Assembly: GCF_900108115.1 (NCBI RefSeq)
Contig: NZ_FTPU01000026.1
Span: forward strand, 1-45,449
DNA: 45,449 bases
Source: Epilithonimonas bovis DSM 19482
GTDB taxonomy: Bacteria; Bacteroidota; Bacteroidia; Flavobacteriales; Weeksellaceae
Reading direction: 5' to 3'
Positions within the stretch are counted from its first letter, which is position 1; each line of letters begins with the position of its first letter. This document shows positions 6,851 through 14,593 of this stretch, piece by piece. The notes under the pieces are model-generated. The model made no database searches. It was not told the origin of the DNA and saw only the letters and a list, made by a program, of their open reading frames with translations. The position numbers and the translations under genes were made by a program.

Positions 6851-8212
6851 TTATAAGATTTTATACAACTTATCAGATAAGCGAACTCTGAACGGAAGCA
6901 CAAAAGTAATCTGATCTCCAACCTTTGCAGTCTCAGTTGAAATTCCATTGGCGAAAAGTTCAGTGATAGTGATTTGCTGTTCGCCAGTTGTAGGTCCGGA
7001 AATCAAAACTTTATCTCCCACAGCCAATCCATTATTTTCGATTAAAAACTGGGCAATTTTTGATTTGGTAAAATAATGTTCCGCTTTTCCTATCAACGTT
7101 TTTTTAACTTTTATTTTTTGGCGGACATCATTTGTTTTTGCCTTTGTTGCTTTAGCCAACGTAAGTGTTGACAAATCCCCGGATTGTTTAAACTTCAACG
7201 CATCAGATTTACCTTTTCGGAAAATTTTGTTACCAACCTGCAATCCTTTTCTTCTTGCAACCTGCTCTTCCCAAGGCAGATGGATGGTTTCCAGGCATTC
7301 TGTTGAGCAACAGTTTTCCATCTTAGCTTTACATTCATCACATTGGATGAATAACAAATGGCAGGCATCATTAGCACAATTCGTATGATTATCACAAGGT
7401 TTTCCGCACTGGTGACACTGCGAAATAATATCATCTGTAATTCTTTCGCCTAAACGGTGATCAAACACAAAGTTCTTTCCTATAAATTTACTTTCAATAT
7501 TTTCTTCCTTGATTTGGCGCGTATATTCGATAATCCCACCTTCTAGCTGGTAAACATTTTTGAACCCCTGATGTTTAAAATAAGCACTCGCCTTCTCACA
7601 ACGGATGCCGCCGGTACAATACATCAAAAGATTCTTATCTTCTTTATAATCCTGCAATTGCTCATTAATAATCGGCAAACTTTCCCGGAAATTCTCTACA
7701 TCAGGCGTAATTGCACCTTCAAAATGGCCCACTTCACTTTCGTAGTGGTTTCTAAAATCAACGACGATCGTATTCGGGTCTTCCAACATATTATTGAATT
7801 CCTGAGCCTTCAGGTGAATCCCTTTATTGGTGACATCAAAAGTCTCATCATTCAACCCGTCCGCAACAATCTTATTTCTGACCTTAATAGTTAATTTCAA
7901 AAAAGAGTGGTTATCCTGCTCCACAGCCACATTCAGACGGATACCCTTCATAAAATCGTATGCTTCCAGCGTATCCCTAAAAGCTTCAAAATTTTCTGCA
8001 GGAACGCTCATCTGAGCGTTAATACCTTCAGTCGCCACATAAATACGACCCAACGCATCAAGAGCGTTCCAGGCTATAAATAAGTCGTCGCGAAATTTTT
8101 TAGGATCTTCAATTTTGGCGTACGCATAGAAAGACAATGTAAGGCGTTCCTTACCAGCTTCATCAATAAGTTGAGCTCTTTCTTCTGCGCTTAAGGTGTT
8201 GTACAGTTGCAT
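6851..8212 (-). CDS. trhO: tRNA U34 hydroxylase TrhO (rhodanese family) fused to a U32 C-terminal domain
   Basis: Residues 1 to about 300 are a canonical TrhO/YceA: an N-terminal acylphosphatase-like domain, then a rhodanese domain with the active loop MYCTGGIRCEK (catalytic Cys199). A Cys-rich tail follows (CHQCGKPC, CHLLFIQCDEC, CCSTEC), probably zinc-binding. Unusually the protein continues to 453 aa. Residues from about 370 onward (KKTLIGKAEHYFTKSKIAQF, VGDKVLISGPTTG, RVRLSDKLYKIL) are about half identical to the C-terminal barrel of the adjacent TrhP. TrhO hydroxylates U34 with O2. The fusion suggests a common tRNA-docking domain shared by the two enzymes. First gene of the four-gene minus-strand operon. 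Confidence 0.92.
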   Translation of the reverse strand: MQLYNTLSAEERAQLIDEAGKERLTLSFYAYAKIEDPKKFRDDLFIAWNALDALGRIYVATEGINAQMSVPAENFEAFRDTLEAYDFMKGIRLNVAVEQDNHSFLKLTIKVRNKIVADGLNDETFDVTNKGIHLKAQEFNNMLEDPNTIVVDFRNHYESEVGHFEGAITPDVENFRESLPIINEQLQDYKEDKNLLMYCTGGIRCEKASAYFKHQGFKNVYQLEGGIIEYTRQIKEENIESKFIGKNFVFDHRLGERITDDIISQCHQCGKPCDNHTNCANDACHLLFIQCDECKAKMENCCSTECLETIHLPWEEQVARRKGLQVGNKIFRKGKSDALKFKQSGDLSTLTLAKATKAKTNDVRQKIKVKKTLIGKAEHYFTKSKIAQFLIENNGLAVGDKVLISGPTTGEQQITITELFANGISTETAKVGDQITFVLPFRVRLSDKLYKIL

Positions 8213-8295
8213 GCTATAAACGTTTTAAGTGAGAAAAATAATGGCGCAAAGATACAAATATTAGTTGATAGTTTTTGTTTAACCGTTGTCAGTTT

Positions 8296-8408
8296 GGGCG
8301 TGCCCCTCGTCCAAGCCAAGGCCAAAGCTCGGGTCGGGCTATGCACTGTAATCTTTTATGTTTTTAGCAAAAAACATAAAAGGATTTCCGTTTCTATCCC
8401 TCACGCAT
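8296..8408 (+). repeat. GC-rich interspersed intergenic repeat, copy 2, with inserted hairpin
   Basis: This copy shares GGGCGTGCCC, CGGGTCGGGCT and the terminal ATCCCTCACGCAT with the block at 1199-1304. Between the CACTGTAAT module and the end it carries an extra perfect inverted repeat, CTTTTATGTTTTT / AAAAACATAAAAG (about 8353-8381), that copy 1 lacks. Non-coding. Confidence 0.6.
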
Positions 8409-8426
8409 TGGCGATTCTACGTTGAA

Positions 8427-8459
8427 AACCCTTTCAGAGTTTGAAACTCTGAAAGGGTT
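8427..8459 (+). repeat. Perfect 33-nt palindrome
   Basis: Two 16-nt arms (AACCCTTTCAGAGTTT and its exact reverse complement) flank a single central G. It lies in the 349-nt divergent gap between trhO and the DPP IV gene, adjacent to the interspersed repeat. No U-run follows, so it is more likely an extragenic palindromic repeat than a simple terminator. Confidence 0.7.
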
Positions 8460-8561
8460 AGACTATAACTCAACATTATAGACAAAAATTAAATATATTT
8501 ACAATTCAAAAAAAATTAGAACAGAAAGGCTTATAAATCCTTGTATACAAATAGAAAAGCT

Positions 8562-10700
8562 ATGAACAAAAAAGTTTTCTTACCTGTTGTTTTGATAACG
8601 GCAATTTTTTCACAAAACATTAAAGCACAAGAAATTACACTCGATAAAATCTATTCCGGCTATTACCGCGGAAAAGGGATCGCAGGCATTGCCTCTCTTA
8701 ATGACGGCGAAAACTACGCCACCATAGAAAAAGATGGCATCGCAAAATACAATTACAAAACATCTCAGAAATCTGGAAATATTGTAGATGGTAGTTATGA
8801 AGCCTACATTTTTTCAGCAGATGAGTCCAAAATCCTTCTTCAGAAAGAAAGCCAACCTATCTACAGGCATTCTTTCCTGGGGAAATTTGATGTTAAAGAT
8901 TTGAAATCAAATCAGGTAACTCCCCTTAACAACGGAAATTATATTCAGGAACCCAAATTTTCTCCGGATGGGAGCAAAGTAGCCTTTATCGTAGATAATA
9001 ACCTTTTTTATCAGGATTTGAGTTCCGGAAAAATTAATCAAATCACAACTGACGGAAAAAAGAATTCTGTCATCAACGGATTGGGAGACTGGGTTTACGA
9101 AGAAGAATTTGGCCATCCCGATTATTATCAATGGAATAAAGCAGGCAATGCCATTGTCTTCGTGAAATTTAATGAATCTGCTGTCCCGGAGATCTATATC
9201 CCAATCTATGGAAAATCGCTGTATCCAACCGAAATGCGGTACAAGTACCCAAAAGCAGGAGAAAACAACTCAACGGTTTCTGCGCAGCTTTACCAATTAA
9301 ATTCGGGGAAAACATCTCAACTCAATCTTGGAAACTTTGAGAATTATTACATTCCACAGATTTTCCAGACCAACGGTGAAAACGAGATTGTGATTGCCAC
9401 CAGCAACAGGCATCAGAACAAAGTTGACCTCCTGAATGTGGACACAAAATCAGGGACTGTAAGCAAATTATTCTCAGAAACGGATAATGCCTGGATTGAC
9501 ACCGATAATCTGACAATGGAATTTTTGGATGACAACTCTTTCCTTTGGGCTTCGGAACGTGATGGTTTTAGACATTTGTATTGGTACGATAAAACCGGAA
9601 AGTTAAAAAAACAGGTATCTAAAGGCAATTGGGAAATCACCGATTATTACGGCTATAATCCAAAAACCAAGGAAGCTTACATCCAAACCACAGAAAAAGG
9701 AAGTCTTAACAAAGTGGTTTCCAAGCTGAATATAGACAATGGTAAAACGACATTGGTATCTTATCCTGAAGGGAACAATTCAGCCAATTTCAGCAAGTCA
9801 TTCAATTATTTCATCAATACCAACTCTACGGCAGGAACGCCCAACAAATACGTTTTGAAAGATGCTGCCGGGAAAGAGATCAAAGAATTGCAGAACAACA
9901 ATGAACTGCTTTCTAAACTCAACAAAGACAGTTTTGTAACAAAAGAATTCATTACCATTCCTAATGCTGTGGGCGACCAACTGAATGCGTGGATCATCAA
10001 ACCAAAAAACTTTGACCCAAATAAAAAATATCCGTTGTTTATGTTCCAATATTCGGGTCCGGGTTCTCAGCAGGTTTCCAACTCCTGGGATGGCGGAAAC
10101 GGAATCTGGTTCGAGATGCTTGCTCAAAAAGGTTACGTCGTAGCTTGTGTTGACGGACGCGGAACGGGTTATAAAGGCGCAAAATTCAAAAAAGTGACGT
10201 ACAAGCAATTGGGTAAATACGAAATAGAAGACCAAATCACAGCGGCAAAATGGTTCGGCAATCAGTTCTATATTGATAAATCAAGGATCGGGATTTTCGG
10301 ATGGAGTTTTGGTGGTTATATGACCAGCCTTGCGATGACAAAAGGCGCAGATGTTTTCAAAATGGGCATTGCGGTGGCGCCGGTGACCAACTGGAGGTAT
10401 TATGACAGCATCTATACCGAGAGATTTTTGCAAACCCCGCAGGAAAATGCCGATGGTTATGACCAAAACTCGCCTACAACGTTTGCCAATCTCTTGAAAG
10501 GGAAATTCCTTTTGATTCACGGAACGGCGGATGACAACGTACATTTCCAAAATTCTATGGAGTTTTCTGAGGCTCTGATCCAGAACAAAAAGCAGTTTGA
10601 TTTTATGGCGTATCCGGATAAAAACCACGGAATCTACGGCGGAAACACCAGGCCTCAGCTGTATGAGAAAATGACGAATTTTATTTTGGAGAATTTGTAA
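8562..10700 (+). CDS. Dipeptidyl peptidase IV family serine peptidase (S9B)
   Basis: The 712-aa secreted protein removes X-Pro (or X-Ala) dipeptides from peptide N-termini. It has a signal peptide (NKKVFLPVVLITAIFSQNIKAQ), an N-terminal eight-bladed propeller region with DWVYEEEFG (the Glu-Glu motif that binds the substrate N-terminus), and a C-terminal alpha/beta-hydrolase domain. Catalytic residues are visible: Ser582 in GWSFGGYM, Asp657/658 in HGTADDNVH and His689 in NHGIYGG. The start at 8562 gives a clean signal peptide; the ORF upstream to 8541 does not. Together with the three POT transporters downstream it fits an oligopeptide-utilisation pathway in the periplasm. Confidence 0.95.
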   Translation: MNKKVFLPVVLITAIFSQNIKAQEITLDKIYSGYYRGKGIAGIASLNDGENYATIEKDGIAKYNYKTSQKSGNIVDGSYEAYIFSADESKILLQKESQPIYRHSFLGKFDVKDLKSNQVTPLNNGNYIQEPKFSPDGSKVAFIVDNNLFYQDLSSGKINQITTDGKKNSVINGLGDWVYEEEFGHPDYYQWNKAGNAIVFVKFNESAVPEIYIPIYGKSLYPTEMRYKYPKAGENNSTVSAQLYQLNSGKTSQLNLGNFENYYIPQIFQTNGENEIVIATSNRHQNKVDLLNVDTKSGTVSKLFSETDNAWIDTDNLTMEFLDDNSFLWASERDGFRHLYWYDKTGKLKKQVSKGNWEITDYYGYNPKTKEAYIQTTEKGSLNKVVSKLNIDNGKTTLVSYPEGNNSANFSKSFNYFINTNSTAGTPNKYVLKDAAGKEIKELQNNNELLSKLNKDSFVTKEFITIPNAVGDQLNAWIIKPKNFDPNKKYPLFMFQYSGPGSQQVSNSWDGGNGIWFEMLAQKGYVVACVDGRGTGYKGAKFKKVTYKQLGKYEIEDQITAAKWFGNQFYIDKSRIGIFGWSFGGYMTSLAMTKGADVFKMGIAVAPVTNWRYYDSIYTERFLQTPQENADGYDQNSPTTFANLLKGKFLLIHGTADDNVHFQNSMEFSEALIQNKKQFDFMAYPDKNHGIYGGNTRPQLYEKMTNFILENL

Positions 10701-10714
10701 AATTCATCAAAGCT

Positions 10715-10746
10715 AAAAATCCATTCAAAAAATTGAATGGATTTTT
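10715..10746 (+). terminator. Bidirectional terminator between DPP IV and the toxin gene
   Basis: A perfect 13-bp stem, AAAAATCCATTCA / TGAATGGATTTTT with a 6-nt loop, lies between the convergent DPP IV and toxin genes. It has A/T runs on both sides. Confidence 0.85.
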
Positions 10747-11048
10747 TATGTTCTTTCTCGCCAGATTTCAGGATTTCTTGAATTGTGAAAAACAGAATAA
10801 ATTATTAATGTATTTTTTATTTCATCATACTTGTAATGAATGGAATATGGGAACTTTATCAAATAAGCAATTCTAATATCATCGTATTTTATTTCACTCG
10901 ATTTAGGGTTTTCTGTAAGGTAGTTAACTTTGTTTTTAAACTCTTGGAAAAACATTTTAGTTAATTTCTTATCAATCTTATTATACCAGTTGACTATTTC
11001 AAGCAAATCAAAATCGACAGATTTTAAAATAATTTTCTTAGTTTTCAT
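10746..11048 (-). CDS. ParE/RelE-family toxin
   Basis: The 100-aa basic protein has the ParE/RelE fold signature: an N-terminal helical hairpin (DLLEIVNWYNKIDKKLTKMFFQEF), NYLTENPKSSEIKYDDIRIAYLIKFPYSIHYKYDE, and a C-terminal FHNSRNPEIWRER segment where catalytic basic residues usually lie. It overlaps the upstream antitoxin by 11 nt, the standard antitoxin-first order. Whether it targets gyrase (ParE-like) or ribosomal mRNA (RelE-like) cannot be told from the sequence. Confidence 0.85.
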   Translation of the reverse strand: MKTKKIILKSVDFDLLEIVNWYNKIDKKLTKMFFQEFKNKVNYLTENPKSSEIKYDDIRIAYLIKFPYSIHYKYDEIKNTLIIYSVFHNSRNPEIWRERT

Positions 11049-11274
11049 TCAGAAATTGCTTTTCAAAATCTTCTATAAAACTATCAAAATCAACTAACGA
11101 TTCCGGGTGTAATTTTGCAAATTCAATTCTCTTCCTCACCTCATTTTTCTGCCAATCAGTAATGTTTGTTTTTGATTCTTCTTTTAATAAATTTATATAG
11201 TTATAAACAATTTCATATAATGATTTTGGTAAAGAATCAATATTTTTATAAAGGTCTTTTATTGTAATTTCCAT
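11038..11274 (-). CDS. Antitoxin of a ParE/RelE toxin-antitoxin module
   Basis: This 78-aa acidic protein (MEITIKDLYKNIDSLPKSLYEIVYNYINLL...) resembles the short antitoxins paired with plasmid-stabilisation toxins. An N-terminal helical segment may mediate DNA binding or dimerisation. The C-terminal acidic tail (ESLVDFDSFIEDFEKQFLNEN) would wrap the toxin. Its stop overlaps the toxin start by 11 nt. The gene precedes the toxin and presumably autoregulates the pair. The family name is uncertain; the pairing is clear. Confidence 0.8.
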   Translation of the reverse strand: MEITIKDLYKNIDSLPKSLYEIVYNYINLLKEESKTNITDWQKNEVRKRIEFAKLHPESLVDFDSFIEDFEKQFLNEN

Positions 11275-11321
11275 CTCTATATATTTAGCTTAATCAAAGT
11301 TATAAAAATTTTCTAATTCAT

Positions 11322-11353
11322 TTTAAAAACCTATTTTTGGGAAGTTGTGAAAA
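11322..11353 (+). repeat. Duplicated promoter sequence, copy 1
   Basis: A block beginning TTTAAAA and continuing into CCTATTTTTGGGAAGTTG and TGAAAA recurs at 12118-12149 with one mismatch over 32 nt. It contains the Bacteroidetes -7 box TATTTTTG and lies directly upstream of the 11377 gene. The second copy lies directly upstream of the first POT transporter gene. Confidence 0.65.
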
Positions 11354-11376
11354 TAAAAACTATAAAATCAATCTAA

Positions 11377-12074
11377 ATGAAAAAAAATTCTATTCTCTTT
11401 CTAATGCTCACTTATTCCTTTTTGACATCACAAATAAAAGCACTCACAGAAGATGGAAAGGAAGTAGTACTTTTTGAAAATAAAACTTGGCGATTTGTAA
11501 ATGAAAGTGATGAGAAACGATGGATGAAATTGTTACTAATAACACTAGTTTTTCTAAATCCAAAGATGCCACTTTTCTTTTAAGAAGTCAGAAATTGAAT
11601 GCTGGAATCTATTTTAATCCAAAACAATGGAAAACTGTAAAAGCTGACATTTCTCCAATAGCAGAATATACGTTTCAAGATACCACAAATCAATCTTATG
11701 GTGTTTTTGTTTCTGAGAAAGCTCCAATTCAAACATTAAAAAATTTGAAAGACCTTATAATTTCGAATGTTCAAAAAAGAGCCAGTTTTTTCAGATTAAT
11801 TTCTTCAGAATATAGAACACTTAACGGAATCAAAGTTTTGTATTTAGATTACTCTGCAAATTTTCAAGGCATGGATTTTCATTATTTAGCTAACTATTAT
11901 TTGACAGAAGAAGGTTATGCTGGTGTATTCTCCTATACATTTGAAAATTTATTTTTAAGTTCTAGAATAAATATTGAAGATCTCATTAATGGTTTAGTAA
12001 AAACAGAGAAATCAAAAGTTACAGAAGTTAATAACTACACAACTCCACCGCCACCCATAACAACCAAAAAATAG
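11377..12074 (+). pseudogene. Secreted hypothetical protein, single-nucleotide frameshift
   Basis: The first frame (11377 to about 11517) encodes a signal peptide and ALTEDGKEVVLFENKTWRFVN...DEK, the N-terminus of a common flavobacterial secreted protein. The rest continues in another frame from about 11520 (MDEIVTNNTSFSKSKDATFLL to the TAA at 12074). Adding one A to the AAA run at 11515-11517 would join the frames as ...SDEKTMDEIVTNN..., so a 1-nt deletion is inferred. It could be a true pseudogene or a homopolymer sequencing error. The remaining part has no recognised catalytic motif. If intact it would be about 230 aa and periplasmic. Confidence 0.75.
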
Positions 12075-12079
12075 AGCAG

Positions 12080-12106
12080 AGCCTTTCAAAATTTGAGAGG
12101 CTTTTT
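12080..12106 (+). terminator. Rho-independent terminator
   Basis: The arms AGCCTTTCAAA (12080-12090) and TTTGAGAGGCT (12092-12102) pair with one mismatch and are followed by TTTTC. They lie just after the stop of the frameshifted gene. Confidence 0.7.
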
Positions 12107-12117
12107 CTTTTATTAAA

Positions 12118-12149
12118 TTTAAAAGCCTATTTTTGGGAAGTTGTGAAAA
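12118..12149 (+). promoter_or_regulatory. Duplicated promoter sequence, copy 2 (POT transporter promoter)
   Basis: A near-identical copy (one mismatch in 32 nt) of the block at 11322-11353. It contains TATTTTTG as the candidate -7 box and ends 8 nt before the ATG of the POT gene. Confidence 0.6.
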
Positions 12150-12157
12150 ATTAAATT

Positions 12158-13825
12158 ATGACAAAACATCCTAAAGGCCTGCCATTCCTGTTTTTTACCG
12201 AGATGTGGGAACGATTTGGTTATTATCTTATCCTCGGAATTTTTGTACTGTACCTTATAGAACCGCAAGGTTTGCATGGCGGATTGGGATTTCCTGACAA
12301 AGATGCCGATGATATTTTCGGCACATTCATCGCGCTGACTTACCTTACACCCTTCCTTGGCGGTTTTTTGGCTGACCGGGTTTTGGGATATATCAAGTCC
12401 ATTTACCTTGGTGGTGTCCTGATGGCGTTGGGTTACATTGGCGTTGGCGTTTTTAAGGATTTGCCGTTGTTCTATGGATCTCTGGCGCTCATTATAATTG
12501 GTAACGGTTTTTTCAAACCTACGATATCAACGCTATTGGGTAATCTCTATTCCGAAGAACCTTATAAGGCCAACAAAGATTCCGGTTACAATATTTTCTA
12601 CATGGGTATCAATATTGGGGCATTTATCTGTAACATTATTGCTGCTTTTATGCGTAACAAATTCGGTTGGGGCGAAGCTTTTATAACCGCCGGTGTTGGG
12701 ATGTTGCTCGGCCTGCTTATATTTACAATCGGCCGAAAACACTATATCCATGCTGCACAAATGAAACCTAAACAGGAAGGCGACACAAAACTGTCCGAGA
12801 TCCTGATGAAAGTTTTTGTTCCGGCAATAATTGCAGGTGTTATTGGATGGTTTGTCCCAACAATGATCCTGGGGACTAACGTGTTTGGCAGCACCAATAC
12901 AGATGCATTTATTTTCGCCTGTGTGCCTGTGATTTACTTTTACGTTTCGCTTTATTTTAAATCTAATAAATTGGAGAAACCCGCTATCGGCGCATTGCTT
13001 TCGATATTTTTGATCAGTATGTTTTTCTGGGCGGTTTTTAAACAGAACGGAACTGCACTGACGAGATGGGCTAATTATTACACGGACAGAAGCGTTTCCG
13101 AATCTATAGAAAAACCATTAGCCTCGCTCTATATGGTTGAAGAAAAAAAATACGAAAATAAGGAGACACCTGTTTTCGACGCTCAATTCCGTTCTCAGAA
13201 AGATAAAGATGGCAAGACTTTGAAAGAATCCGGAAAAGATATCTATTTCAGGAATATATCACCCGAAAAAAAGGCGGAATTAGAAAAAAGCCCGGATAAA
13301 TCCATTTTTATCTATAATACAGAATTGTTCCAGTCGATTAACCCATTCTGGGTCATTGCGTTAACACCCATAGTTGTTGGTTTTTGGGCATTACTGAGGA
13401 AACGGGGAAAAGAACCTTTGACACCTACAAAAATTGTTTTGGGTTTATTTATCTCAGGATTATCCTGCCTTGTAATGGTTGCTGCAGTTTTTGCAGGAAA
13501 CAACGGCGCGGAAAAAGTCTCTGCACTTTGGCTGGTCGCATCTTACGGCGTGATTACCATTGGTGAACTCTGCCTTTCGCCCATGGGACTATCATTCGTT
13601 TCCAAATTGTCCCCGGCAAGGTTAACAGCACTGATGATGGGAGGTTTTTTCCTTGCCAATTCGGTTGGGAACAAATTATCCGGAATCCTGGCAAGTACAT
13701 GGTACAATTATGAAAACAAAGCCAACTATTTCTTGGTTAATTTTGCCCTGTTAATCTTCGCAACGCTTTTGGGATTATCAATGCTTAAAAAGCTTAACAA
13801 AATCATGAGAGAAAGCGGACACTGA
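12158..13825 (+). CDS. POT-family proton-dependent peptide transporter (1)
   Basis: The 555-aa inner-membrane MFS protein should import di- and tripeptides with protons. The POT signature is present: FFTEMWERFGYYLI (the ExxERFxYY proton-coupling motif in TM1) and GNGFFKPTISTLLGNLY in TM4. TM segments alternate throughout, with a typical GELCLSPMGLSFVSKLSPARLTALMMG (PTR2 signature 2) near TM10. Compared with the two paralogues downstream it carries roughly 70 extra polar residues (about 305-385, from YTDRSVSESIEK to FIYNTELFQSINP) between the middle TM helices. It is probably expressed from its own promoter at 12118-12149. Confidence 0.93.
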   Translation: MTKHPKGLPFLFFTEMWERFGYYLILGIFVLYLIEPQGLHGGLGFPDKDADDIFGTFIALTYLTPFLGGFLADRVLGYIKSIYLGGVLMALGYIGVGVFKDLPLFYGSLALIIIGNGFFKPTISTLLGNLYSEEPYKANKDSGYNIFYMGINIGAFICNIIAAFMRNKFGWGEAFITAGVGMLLGLLIFTIGRKHYIHAAQMKPKQEGDTKLSEILMKVFVPAIIAGVIGWFVPTMILGTNVFGSTNTDAFIFACVPVIYFYVSLYFKSNKLEKPAIGALLSIFLISMFFWAVFKQNGTALTRWANYYTDRSVSESIEKPLASLYMVEEKKYENKETPVFDAQFRSQKDKDGKTLKESGKDIYFRNISPEKKAELEKSPDKSIFIYNTELFQSINPFWVIALTPIVVGFWALLRKRGKEPLTPTKIVLGLFISGLSCLVMVAAVFAGNNGAEKVSALWLVASYGVITIGELCLSPMGLSFVSKLSPARLTALMMGGFFLANSVGNKLSGILASTWYNYENKANYFLVNFALLIFATLLGLSMLKKLNKIMRESGH

Positions 13826-14002
13826 TACTAGTAATTAATGATAAATGATAATTGATGATTAATAATTGTCAATCATTTTTTTTGGCATCGAATGGCACGC
13901 AGCCCGACTTGAATGGAGCTCGTTTGGATTTTTTGTCTTGGATTCCGCCGGGAAAAAATACAAACAGCGGGAATGGAAGGCGGATAAGCTGCCCAAATTA
14001 AT

Positions 14003-14485
14003 TCATGCTTTTTGAAACGCAATCCTGGCTGAACCATCGGCAATGTAGATGGTACCACATTTTTGATAGCCGACCCGTTCCAGGACTTTTTGCATGGGGA
14101 TGTTACTCTCGTGCGTATCTATTTTGATATTCGGGAATTGTGAAAAACACCATTCGAAGCAGAATTGTGCAACACCTTTTGCTTTCCCGTTGGAAGCAAG
14201 ACGATGGATCACACCATATTTTTCGTTATTAAGCCAGCTTCCGTTTTCTATTACAGCGTAGGTGGGCTCATCGTCCAAAATAAAATCAAATGTTGCAACC
14301 ACGGCTCCTTCATCCATGATCAGGTAATTAAATCCGTTTTTTATGCTTTCTAACATCAGTTCCTGTGACGGGTAGCCATTGGTCCATTGGACATTATTTC
14401 CATTATCGCGCATCAACTGCCTTGCTGTATTGATACAGTTCATGATTTCGTAGATATCTTCTTCTGTGGACTTCCTAATATTCAT
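14003..14485 (-). CDS. GNAT-family N-acetyltransferase
   Basis: The 160-aa protein has the GNAT layout: MNIRKSTEEDIYEIMNCINTAR (N-terminal strand and helix), a central WLNNEKYGVIHRLASNGKAKGVAQFCFEW region with the acetyl-CoA pyrophosphate-binding loop (R-L-A-S-N-G-K-A-K-G), and a C-terminal DTHESNIPMQKVLERVGYQKCG segment typical of motif B. The substrate is unknown. It lies on the opposite strand between two POT genes, with no sign of co-transcription with them. Confidence 0.88.
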   Translation of the reverse strand: MNIRKSTEEDIYEIMNCINTARQLMRDNGNNVQWTNGYPSQELMLESIKNGFNYLIMDEGAVVATFDFILDDEPTYAVIENGSWLNNEKYGVIHRLASNGKAKGVAQFCFEWCFSQFPNIKIDTHESNIPMQKVLERVGYQKCGTIYIADGSARIAFQKA

Positions 14486-14552
14486 AATTTAAAATAAACT
14501 GTCACATTATGTTAATCGCCTGCAATTTACCGCTCCCGTTTATGAAAAAAAA

Positions 14553-14560
14553 CTATATTT
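14553..14560 (+). promoter_or_regulatory. -7 promoter box of the second POT gene
   Basis: TATATTTG matches the Bacteroidetes -7 consensus TAnnTTTG. It lies about 34 nt upstream of the ATG at 14594, in the divergent gap between the GNAT and POT genes. Confidence 0.5.
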
Positions 14561-14593
14561 GTTACCTTTAATAAAAATTAACAATTAAAATAT

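Noticed and set aside
9798-10628. Minus-strand open frames inside the DPP IV gene
   Set aside because: Antisense shadows of a complete S9 peptidase with intact catalytic residues.
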